11,906 nucleotides of DNA, from the NCBI GenBank assembly GCA_013695115.1, contig JACDBD010000197.1, positions 1 to 11,906 of the forward strand, read 5' to 3'. The position numbers and the translations under genes are program-made. How positions within the stretch are numbered: the stretch's first letter is position 1; every line of letters starts with the position of its first letter. This document shows, one piece after another, positions 1-5,326 of this stretch. The DNA comes from Actinomycetota bacterium. GTDB taxonomy: Bacteria; Actinomycetota; Acidimicrobiia; IMCC26256; JACDBD01. The notes beneath the pieces are model-generated. The model did no database searches. It saw nothing but the letters and a program-made list of their open reading frames with translations, and was not told the DNA's origin.

Positions 1-201
1 GCGCGCGCACGCTGGCACCGTCCTCCGAAGACAGCACCCCCACCCTGATGCCCAGCGCGACGACGATCTCGGCCGGCCGGCCGGTGGACTCGTCGGCACC
101 GCCCGAGCCGGGCTCCTCGCTGCCACACCCGCCCACGACGCAGCCGCGCCAACCAGGCCCGCGAGCATGTACCCGAGCGTCCGGCGGCGTGCGGCGGCCA
201 T
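1..201 (-). CDS. Putative lipoprotein, 5' end only, with apparent frameshift
   Basis: This is the start of a minus-strand gene cut by the left edge of the window. From the ATG at 201 the first frame reads MAAARRRTLGYMLAGLVG, a basic stretch then a hydrophobic one, as in a signal peptide. That frame then loses sense. From about position 142 a different frame reads CVVGGCGSEEPGSGGADEST and onward to the window edge with nearly every third codon base G or C. VVGGC looks like a lipobox with the acylated cysteine at 125-127, followed by the usual Gly/Ser/Glu-rich linker. One missing base between about 142 and 150 would join the two halves into a normal lipoprotein leader. It could be a real mutation or a sequence error. 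The start lies 49 bases past the sigma factor stop on the same strand, so co-transcription is possible. The mature domain is not visible, so no function is assigned. Substrate-binding lipoprotein is only one possibility. Confidence 0.5.
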   Translation of the reverse strand, partial: MAAARRRTLGYMLAGLVGAAASWAGVAARSPARAVPTSPPAGRPRSSSRWASGWGCCLRRTVPACAR

Positions 202-250
202 GCGAGCGGGTCCGGCGCGGATGGCCTTCCGGGACCTCTGGGTCTACGGC

Positions 251-1189
251 TTAGACCGCCAGCAGGTCGCGGGCGCCGGTGTCGGCGGATGGGTGGCGAA
301 GCTTCGACATCGCCCGGGCTTCGATCTGGCGGATCCGTTCCCGGGTCAGGTTGAAATACTCGCCCACTTCTTCCAGCGTGCGGGGCTCGCCCCGGTCGAG
401 GCCGAAGCGCAGCGCCAGGATCTGGCGCTCTCGCTCGTCCAGCGGAGCCAGTAGCTTCTCGATCTCCTCGGGCAGCAGCGCGGTGGCCGCGACCTCGAAG
501 GGCGACTCGGCCGAGCGGTCCTCGACGATGTCGCCCAGCTCGGCGTCGCCGTCCTCGCGCAGCGGCTCACTGAGCGACAGCGGCTCGGCGGCGAAGCGAA
601 GCGCCTCGGTGACCTTGTCTTCGGGCATCTCGACCTCGATCGAGAGCTCCACGAGCGTGGCCGGCCGTCCGAGCTTGAGCTCGAGACGTGACCGGGCCTT
701 CTGGAGGCGCGCCAGCGTGTCGCCGGCGTGGACCGGCAGGCGGATGGTGCGGCCGGTGTTGGCGATGCCGCGGGTGATGGCCTGGCGGATCCACCAGGTG
801 GCGTAGGTCGAGAACTTGAAGCCCTTGCGCCAGTCGAACTTCTCGACCGCGTGCATCAGGCCGAGGTTGCCCTCCTGGATCAGGTCGAGGAGGGGCAGGC
901 CCGACGCCTGGTACTTCTTGGCGATCGAGACCACCAGGCGCAGGTTCGACTGGACGAACGTGCGCTGGGCGTCGTCGCCCTGGCGGGCGCCCCGGCGCAG
1001 CTCCCGCTTCTTGGCCGCGGCGAGGTCCTTGCCGCCGGCCAGGAGCTCCTCGCGGGAGGCGTTGCCGCCCTCGATCTCCTGGGCGAGGCGGACCTCGTCG
1101 TCCTTGGTGAGCAGGGGGTACTGCCCGATATCGGTGAGGTAGAGCCGGACGAGATCTTCCTCGTCCCGCTCGACACGCTCTTTCGCCAC
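251..1189 (-). CDS. RNA polymerase sigma factor, RpoD/SigA-like (sigma-70 group 1 or 2)
   Basis: A promoter-recognition subunit that binds core RNA polymerase in the cytoplasm. Counting 312 residues from the GTG at 1189: region 1.2 at about 11-40 (DLVRLYLTDIGQYPLLTKDD), region 2 at 76-160 including DLIQEGNLGLMHAVEKFDW, the melting segment FKFSTYATWWIRQAI and TRGIANTGRTIRLPVH for -10 contact, region 3 at about 160-225, and region 4 at 240-300 with the -35 reading helix TRERIRQIEARAMSKLRHP. Region 1.1 is absent, and a basic spacer at about 44-72 separates regions 1.2 and 2.1. A TTG at 1267 would give 338 residues, but the GTG is preceded by AGAAGG six bases away, and a promoter at 1281-1308 would leave the TTG almost leaderless, so the GTG is preferred. 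Whether this is the primary housekeeping sigma or a group 2 paralogue cannot be told from the window. Region 4 is of the type that reads TTGACA-like -35 boxes, such as the one in front of its own gene. Confidence 0.95.
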   Translation of the reverse strand: MAKERVERDEEDLVRLYLTDIGQYPLLTKDDEVRLAQEIEGGNASREELLAGGKDLAAAKKRELRRGARQGDDAQRTFVQSNLRLVVSIAKKYQASGLPLLDLIQEGNLGLMHAVEKFDWRKGFKFSTYATWWIRQAITRGIANTGRTIRLPVHAGDTLARLQKARSRLELKLGRPATLVELSIEVEMPEDKVTEALRFAAEPLSLSEPLREDGDAELGDIVEDRSAESPFEVAATALLPEEIEKLLAPLDERERQILALRFGLDRGEPRTLEEVGEYFNLTRERIRQIEARAMSKLRHPSADTGARDLLAV

Positions 1190-1280
1190 GTGAACCCTTC
1201 TGGGTGTCTTTTCGGGGGGTCTGTTCCTGCCATTGGACGGGCCCGGGCGCGTGTTCCCAAGCGCCAAAAAGGGCTTCGTC

Positions 1281-1308
1281 TATCTAGCTACGATACCGGC
1301 TCCGTCAA
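1281..1308 (-). promoter_or_regulatory. Candidate sigma-70 promoter of the sigma factor gene
   Basis: On the minus strand TTGACG (1303-1308) is followed after 16 bases by TAGATA (1281-1286). Five of six bases match the -35 consensus, and the -10 is weaker. Transcription would start near 1274 and give a leader of about 85 bases before the GTG at 1189. The site lies in the divergent gap between the sigma and monooxygenase genes. Confidence 0.45.
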
Positions 1309-1318
1309 GGAGGGCTTT

Positions 1319-1353
1319 CATCGAGCCCGGACGGGCCCCGGGAGGGCTCGATG
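1319..1353 (+). repeat. 10-bp inverted repeat enclosing the RBS and start codon of the ABM gene
   Basis: CATCGAGCCC (1319-1328) and GGGCTCGATG (1344-1353) are exact reverse complements separated by 15 GC-rich bases. The right arm contains the end of the GGAGG ribosome binding site (1341-1345) and the ATG at 1351. If the transcript begins upstream of 1319, the RNA would fold with the start codon paired, limiting translation. As DNA the same symmetry could be an operator in the divergent region. The repeat is seen directly; its role is inferred. Confidence 0.6.
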
Positions 1354-1674
1354 GCCTCGGATGAGGTGGAGCTGGCGGTCGTCGTCGGGGCCTTCGACGC
1401 CCGCACCGGGCGGGAGGCCGAGCTGGCGGCGACCCTCGCCAAATACGTCGTCATGACCCGGGGCCGCCCCGACTGCCGCAACGTCGATCTCGTGGCGTCC
1501 GTCCTGCACGCGGGCCGGCTGGTGGTGATCGAGAAGTGGGGCTCGGCCGACGCCGCCCGGGCCCACCTCGACGCCGACGAGACGGTGGAGATGGCCAGAG
1601 AGGCGACCGACCTCCTCGCCCGCCCCCCCGACCTCGACCTGCTGGAGGCGGTCAGCGCCCACGACCTGGAGTAG
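1351..1674 (+). CDS. ABM-domain (antibiotic biosynthesis monooxygenase / YgiN-like) protein
   Basis: A 107-residue single-domain protein of the dimeric alpha-beta barrel (ABM) fold, the family of quinol monooxygenases and related cofactor-free oxygenases. The order of elements fits: a first strand VELAVVVGAFDARTG with the loop to a helix (REAELAATLAKYVVM), then CRNVDLVAS (Asn44), the strand RLVVIEKWGSADAARAHL with Trp63 and His72 in the usual places, and a C-terminal strand LDLLEAV. The length is typical. GGAGG lies five bases before the ATG, supporting this start, although the region can fold (see inverted repeat). It is the only plus-strand gene in the left half, divergent from the sigma factor and converging on the next gene with 11 bases between stop codons. 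The substrate cannot be read from the sequence; many family members are of unknown function. The family call is fairly firm, the specific reaction is not. Confidence 0.8.
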   Translation: MASDEVELAVVVGAFDARTGREAELAATLAKYVVMTRGRPDCRNVDLVASVLHAGRLVVIEKWGSADAARAHLDADETVEMAREATDLLARPPDLDLLEAVSAHDLE

Positions 1675-1685
1675 CGGGCTGAGCG

Positions 1686-2309
1686 TCAGCCGCTCGCGGC
1701 CTTGAGCGTCTCCCGGCGGATCGACCCCTTCTTCTTGAGCGCGGGACGCGGGTCGGAAGCGGCGCACTCGGCGCAGATCGCCTCGATGTCGGACCACGCG
1801 AGCGCGTCGGCCGACCACAGCCGCTCGAAGGCGGCGTCGGCGACGTCGGTGAAGCCGTTGTAGAGACGGAAGTGGTAGAGCCGGCGGACCCGGCGGGTGT
1901 GCTCGCCCAAGCGAGCGACGCGACCCTCGGCCCATACCTCCCACGCGTGACGATGGGCGTCGCTGAGCTGCTCGTCGACGGGTGCGTCCGCGAAGCCGGG
2001 ACCGAGGCGGTCGGCGGCTCGCAGGAGTCCAATCGCGAGCTCGGTGCGGGCGACGGGCTCGTCGAAGTGTGTGCGATACCGGCCGTCCTCGAAGTTCGCG
2101 CCCGAGAACCACAGCGCGGCCCGCCCGTCGACGACATCGGCGGTGGCGCCGGTGAGCGGCAGCGGGAGCTCCTCGTCGATCTCGACCGTGATGTCGACAT
2201 CATCGGGGAAGCCGGTCTTTGCCGCGAGCTCCTCGGTGAGCCCGGCGATCGCGCCGGCGTCGTAGTCGACCAGCGTGAAGGTCTCCGGCGTGACCTGCAC
2301 CCGCGCCAT
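1686..2309 (-). CDS. Conserved-looking protein of unknown function, 207 aa
   Basis: I do not recognise this family. The protein starts MARVQVTPETFTLVDYDAGA from the ATG at 2309, with GGGAG about eight bases upstream. The N-terminal half is acidic and strand-like (DDVDITVEIDEELPLPLTGA, then DVVDGRAALWFSGANFED). The C-terminal half is helical and rich in His, Arg and aromatic residues (HRHAWEVWAEGRVARLGEHT, then RRLYHFRLYNGFTDVADAAF). A short CAEC motif and a basic tail (KKKGSIRRETLKAASG) end it. There is no signal peptide or membrane segment, so it is probably cytoplasmic. It lies 74 bases after the ferritin-like gene on the same strand, with a hairpin in the gap, so it may be the third gene of that unit, expressed at a different level. 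The adjacent His residues and CxxC suggest possible metal contact, but that is a guess. A longer minus-strand reading starting further upstream overlaps the ferritin-like gene and is rejected. Confidence 0.75.
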   Translation of the reverse strand: MARVQVTPETFTLVDYDAGAIAGLTEELAAKTGFPDDVDITVEIDEELPLPLTGATADVVDGRAALWFSGANFEDGRYRTHFDEPVARTELAIGLLRAADRLGPGFADAPVDEQLSDAHRHAWEVWAEGRVARLGEHTRRVRRLYHFRLYNGFTDVADAAFERLWSADALAWSDIEAICAECAASDPRPALKKKGSIRRETLKAASG

Positions 2310-2326
2310 CAAACAGCTCCCTCGCT

Positions 2327-2349
2327 CGGCGCCGGGATACCCGACGCCG
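2327..2349 (-). terminator. Hairpin between the ferritin-like gene and the 207-aa gene
   Basis: CGGCG-C-CGGG, the loop ATA, then CCCG-A-CGCCG: nine base pairs with one symmetric mismatch and a three-base loop. There is no run of T after it on the minus strand, so it is not a classical intrinsic terminator. It could be a weak attenuator or a stabilising 3' stem for the upstream message. A second small stem, CTGAC-GGG-GTCAG (2375-2387), spans the upstream stop codon. Confidence 0.4.
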
Positions 2350-2383
2350 CCCCTTCGGGGTCGCTCGTCCGCACCTGACGGGG

Positions 2384-3211
2384 TCAGTCGCCGCTGGCGA
2401 CGCCGTGGAGGGCGTCCGCGGCGGCGCGGGCCTCCTCTTGCGCCTCGGTCGCGACCTCGGAGAGGTCGTCGATCTCCTCGGTCGAGAAGCCCGCCATCTC
2501 GCGGAACTTGCGGGCGAGCTGGATCGGGTTCTCGTCGGTCTCGCCCCGGAACCCGCCCAGGCTGAAGAGCTTGTCCACGGTGCGCTGGAACTCGAGCGCC
2601 CGCTCGCGCCGCTCGGGGTCGTTCTCGGTGAGGCGGCGCAGCCAGTCGGAGCCCATCTTCACGTGGGTCACCTCGTCGGCGAGCATCCAGTCCTCGCACG
2701 CGGCCAGCACCGGGTCGCCCGAGACGTCACCGAACTCCTTCATCGTGTTGAACACGTCGATGGCGAGGCCCTCGAGCGCACGGTTCACACCGGTGAGGCG
2801 CAGGAGCGCGTCGGGCGCGCAGGCGGCCTCGTAGAGGAAGGTGGCCTCGGTGAACTCGCCGATCTCGGAGCCCATGTGCTCGGATAGCTTCACCGAGATC
2901 TCGCAGTGGCGGGACTCGTCCCAGCACTGGCGGGCCATGTCCAGCTTGAGCTGGAACGGGATCTCGTCGTCGTCGAAGTCGAAGGTGGTGCGGCCGGCGC
3001 CCTCGAGCGCCTGGATCTCACCCACGAATATGCCGTGCATGAGCTGGCGGGCGCGGTCGGCTGCGGCCGGGCGGGCGGGCTCGAGCCGGGCCGAACCGGT
3101 GTTGCGCTCGGAGACCTTCGCCTGGCGGGGGTCGCTGATGGCGTCCTCGATGCGGGCCCGGACGAACCGGGAGTCCCGGGCGAGCTCCTCGACCGGCAGG
3201 ATCTTCTTCAT
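2384..3211 (-). CDS. Ferritin-like diiron-carboxylate protein (full ligand set), 275 aa
   Basis: A predicted four-helix-bundle protein of the ferritin-like superfamily, resembling DUF455/MiaE/PaaA-type proteins. The diiron signature is visible in order: Glu65 in helix 1 (VGEIQALEGA), Glu99-Ser-Arg-His102 in DESRHCE (ExxH), Glu147 in RALEGLAIDVF, and Glu180-Val-Thr-His183 in DEVTHVKMG (second ExxH). That is a complete Glu/His set for a carboxylate-bridged iron pair, so oxygen or peroxide chemistry is plausible. The substrate is unknown. The first 50 residues are variable and the C-terminus is a helical Ala/Glu-rich tail (about 245-275). There is no export signal. The ATG at 3211 overlaps the TGA of the upstream gene as ATGA, and AAGGAG lies about ten bases before it, so translation is probably coupled. 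The neighbour is a second, degenerate ferritin-like protein, which suggests a heteromeric complex. The fold call is good; the exact family name is uncertain. Confidence 0.82.
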   Translation of the reverse strand: MKKILPVEELARDSRFVRARIEDAISDPRQAKVSERNTGSARLEPARPAAADRARQLMHGIFVGEIQALEGAGRTTFDFDDDEIPFQLKLDMARQCWDESRHCEISVKLSEHMGSEIGEFTEATFLYEAACAPDALLRLTGVNRALEGLAIDVFNTMKEFGDVSGDPVLAACEDWMLADEVTHVKMGSDWLRRLTENDPERRERALEFQRTVDKLFSLGGFRGETDENPIQLARKFREMAGFSTEEIDDLSEVATEAQEEARAAADALHGVASGD

Positions 3212-3882
3212 CCGACGCTCACTCCTTCGGCGGCCTCGTCGGCCTGCCCTTCCGGGTTCCCCAGCGTACCGGGGCCGGTGATGCCCCCGGCGCTGCGGAT
3301 CAGGTCCTCCAGCGCCTGCTGGCGCCGGGAGGCCCGCTCCACCTCCTCGGGCGTCTGGATCAGGGACTGGAGGAGCATCTCGCCCTCCCGCCAGTCCTCC
3401 ATCTCGTCCTGGAGGATGAAGCCCAACGAGCGGATCGTGGGGGCGTCGGTGATCCGGCTCGTCGCGTTCATGTGGAACGTGTACGCGGCGACCTTGCGGG
3501 GGATCAGCACGCGGTAGACGCCCACGAGCTTCTCGATGGTCAGCTCGGGCGCCTCGGGGTCGCGCACCGCGTCCACGAACTTCACCATTTCCTCGTTGGG
3601 AGGCTCGGTGAGGCGCTCGGTGTTCATCTCCCGCAGCTCGGGGAGGCGCTTGTTCCACAGCTCGGCGTGCCAGGCGTGGTGGTAGCACTGGCGCCCGAGC
3701 ACGAACTTCACGTCGAGCTCGGGGACGGTCGCCACCCAGCCACCGAGCGCCTCGAACAGGCGCATCTCGATCCACTTGTAGTTGCCGACGCGCCGCGCCG
3801 ACTCGACCACGCCGAACAGCCCGGGCAGCTCGCGCCGGTCCCAGGGGGCGAAGGCGGGGCGGGGCGCGCCCGATGCGGTCAC
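3208..3882 (-). CDS. Ferritin-like protein with degenerate metal ligands, 224 aa
   Basis: A soluble, mostly helical protein that looks ferritin-like. Candidate helices are YKWIEMRLFEALGGWVATV (Glu39, Glu44), then the His-rich GRQCYHHAWHAELWNKRL (His68, His69, His72, Glu74), then VYRVLIPRKVAAYTFHMNAT, then LGFILQDEMEDWREGEMLLQ (Glu160, Asp163). Canonical ExxH pairs are missing: Gln65 stands where the helix-2 Glu would be expected, and helix 4 has ExxD. It may bind metal differently, or act as a non-catalytic partner, as PaaC is to PaaA. The last 25 residues are Gly/Glu-rich and probably disordered. A TTG at 3918 would add 12 residues, but these would be encoded by the 18-bp palindrome and its flank, so the GTG at 3882 is preferred, with GGGAG about ten bases upstream. 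The gene begins 50 bases after the DUF3558-like lipoprotein gene and overlaps the next gene by four bases. Confidence 0.75.
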   Translation of the reverse strand: MTASGAPRPAFAPWDRRELPGLFGVVESARRVGNYKWIEMRLFEALGGWVATVPELDVKFVLGRQCYHHAWHAELWNKRLPELREMNTERLTEPPNEEMVKFVDAVRDPEAPELTIEKLVGVYRVLIPRKVAAYTFHMNATSRITDAPTIRSLGFILQDEMEDWREGEMLLQSLIQTPEEVERASRRQQALEDLIRSAGGITGPGTLGNPEGQADEAAEGVSVG

Positions 3883-3901
3883 GGACGAGAGTCTCCCGTC
3901 A

Positions 3902-3919
3902 CTTGACCGATCGGTCAAG
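3902..3919. promoter_or_regulatory. Perfect 18-bp palindrome, TetR-type operator candidate
   Basis: CTTGACCGATCGGTCAAG is fully self-complementary, with no spacer. Inverted TTGACC/GGTCAA half-sites of this length and composition are typical of operators for TetR-family dimers. It lies 20 to 37 bases before the GTG of the ferritin-like pair and in no accepted coding sequence. A further half-site, GGTCAA (3943-3948), lies inside the end of the lipoprotein gene. No regulator gene is present in the window, so the protein would be encoded elsewhere. The palindrome is certain; the class of regulator is inferred. Confidence 0.7.
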
Positions 3920-3932
3920 CAAGGTGACGGCC

Positions 3933-4445
3933 TTATTCCAGGCGGTCAATGGCCCTGGCGGCGAGATTCTCGGCTGCCTCCCGGAGCCGCGCTTCGTCGG
4001 TCTCGCCGTCGAGGGCTCCGGTCACGGTGAGCGTGAGCTGTCCCGCGTCGGTGCAGGCGACGATGTTGCCGAACCCGCCCTGGATGTCGAGGTACGACCA
4101 GTAGGTCGGAACATCGAATCCGACGACCTTCTCGTTCGCCGGGTCCATGGCGAGCGCGTCGACACAGAGCTGCTCGTCGGGACCGACGAGCAACGAGACG
4201 CTCACGCTCGTACCGTCGGTCACGCTCGCCCAGTCGCACAGCCGCACGCCGACCTCGTCCGAACCATCGGCGACCGGGTTCCCCACTGCAGCCGCGACTT
4301 CCCCGCGGGTGAGCAGCTCGCAGACCCGGACGTCACCCCCAGGGGCACGCCCCGCCTTCGACACACCATCGTCGCCGTCGGAACAGGCCGGGAGCGTCAA
4401 CGCCAGCGCGCCGGCGGTCAGCACCATCGGTCGTATGCCTCTCAT
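3933..4445 (-). CDS. DUF3558-like secreted lipoprotein, 170 aa
   Basis: A small exported lipoprotein. The leader MRGIRPMVLTAGALALTLPAC gives a basic start, a hydrophobic core and a lipobox LPAC with Cys21 as the acylated residue, followed by the linker SDGDDGVSKAGRAPGG. The globular part begins RVCELLTRGEVAAAVGNPVA and continues to RLCDWASVTDG, the pattern of actinobacterial DUF3558 proteins (C-x-LL-T-x-x-E-V, then LCxW). Further cysteines in LCVDALA and VACTDAG could pair in disulfides outside the membrane. The ATG has GGAG seven bases upstream and overlaps the TGA of the transporter gene (ATGA), so translation is probably coupled. The function of DUF3558 proteins is not established. Being the last gene of the nadE-transporter unit does not by itself indicate a role. 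The lipoprotein call is firm, the family call moderate. Confidence 0.8.
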   Translation of the reverse strand: MRGIRPMVLTAGALALTLPACSDGDDGVSKAGRAPGGDVRVCELLTRGEVAAAVGNPVADGSDEVGVRLCDWASVTDGTSVSVSLLVGPDEQLCVDALAMDPANEKVVGFDVPTYWSYLDIQGGFGNIVACTDAGQLTLTVTGALDGETDEARLREAAENLAARAIDRLE

Positions 4446-5320
4446 CCGATCGCTCCGTTGTCGACTCGCGCGTCGGGCGCCAGTTCGGCGATCGCGATCC
4501 CGACCAGGATGATCGCCGCGCCGGTCAGCCTCACCGCGCCGAGGCGCTCGCCGGCGAAATAGCCCACGATCCCGGCGAAGACCGGCTCGGTCAGAAGAAT
4601 GAGCGCGGCCCGGCTGGGGCTGATCCGCCGCTGCCCGTAGAGCTGGAGTGAGAGTGCGACCGAAGAGCAGGCGACACCGGTGAACGCGGCGGCGAAGAGC
4701 GCGATCCCGGTCAGCTCCCCCAGCCCGGTCGCGGCCGTGACTGGCACCGAGGCGCCCGCGAGCACGGCCATCTGCACGGTCACGAACGGGATCGTGTGCA
4801 ACCGGTTCGCGTACCCGCCCTGGTACACGATCCAGATCGCGAACGCGACCGCGCACGCGAGCGTGAGCAGCTCACCCCGGCCGAACGTCAGCTCGGCCCC
4901 GGTCAGGAGGAACAGTCCGCCGGTGGCAACGACGATCCCGAGGCAGACGCCGAGCGGCGGCAGGCGGCGGCGCACGATCGCCTCGATGACCGGCGTGAAG
5001 ATCGCGTACAGACCGGTGATGAACGCCGACGTCGACGACTCGGTGTACTGGAGGCCGATGGTCTGGGTGATGTACCCGGCGAACAGCAGCAGACCGGCGA
5101 TGGTGCCGGCGTGCCAGAGCAGTCCCGGCGGCTCCCGGTTGCGCCGGGCGATTCGCCATGCGAATGGCGCGAGGACTGCCGCACCGATGACGAACCGGAT
5201 AGTGATGTACCCGGCCGGGGTGACGTCTTCGATCGCGTCCTGCACGAGGACGAACGTCACGCCGAAGAAGAACGCCGCGAGCACCAACGCGCCCTCGGCG
5301 ACGAACCGACGGTCGCGCAA
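4442..5320 (-). CDS. EamA-family (DMT superfamily) transporter, 292 aa
   Basis: An integral membrane protein of the drug/metabolite transporter superfamily, with two EamA repeats of about five helices each. Ten hydrophobic segments can be traced: about 9-28, 37-55, 66-86, 96-115, 122-140, 150-168, 176-197, 204-224, 232-255 and 263-283. Family features are visible in the first repeat (LAAFFFGVTFVLVQDAI near the N-terminus, TSAFITGLYAIFTPVIEAIV in helix 4) and at the end of the second (SPSRAALILLTEPVFAGIVG, then LTGAAIILVGIAIAEL). The length is typical. Members export or import amino acids, purines, vitamins or drugs; the substrate cannot be predicted. The start is a TTG at 5320, six bases after the nadE stop, with no clear ribosome binding site, which suggests translational coupling. 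It is followed by the lipoprotein gene with a four-base overlap. A link to NAD precursors is suggested only by position. Confidence 0.9.
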   Translation of the reverse strand: MRDRRFVAEGALVLAAFFFGVTFVLVQDAIEDVTPAGYITIRFVIGAAVLAPFAWRIARRNREPPGLLWHAGTIAGLLLFAGYITQTIGLQYTESSTSAFITGLYAIFTPVIEAIVRRRLPPLGVCLGIVVATGGLFLLTGAELTFGRGELLTLACAVAFAIWIVYQGGYANRLHTIPFVTVQMAVLAGASVPVTAATGLGELTGIALFAAAFTGVACSSVALSLQLYGQRRISPSRAALILLTEPVFAGIVGYFAGERLGAVRLTGAAIILVGIAIAELAPDARVDNGAIG

Positions 5321-5326
5321 CTGTCG

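Noticed and set aside
2384..3775. Longer 463-codon reading that extends the ferritin-like protein upstream
   Set aside because: The extra N-terminal part overlaps the other ferritin-like gene in a different frame and is low-complexity Arg/Ala/Gly sequence; the ATG at 3211 has ATGA coupling.
3883..3918. TTG at 3918 as start of the first ferritin-like gene
   Set aside because: It would place the 18-bp palindrome inside the coding sequence and lacks a ribosome binding site; the GTG at 3882 is better placed.
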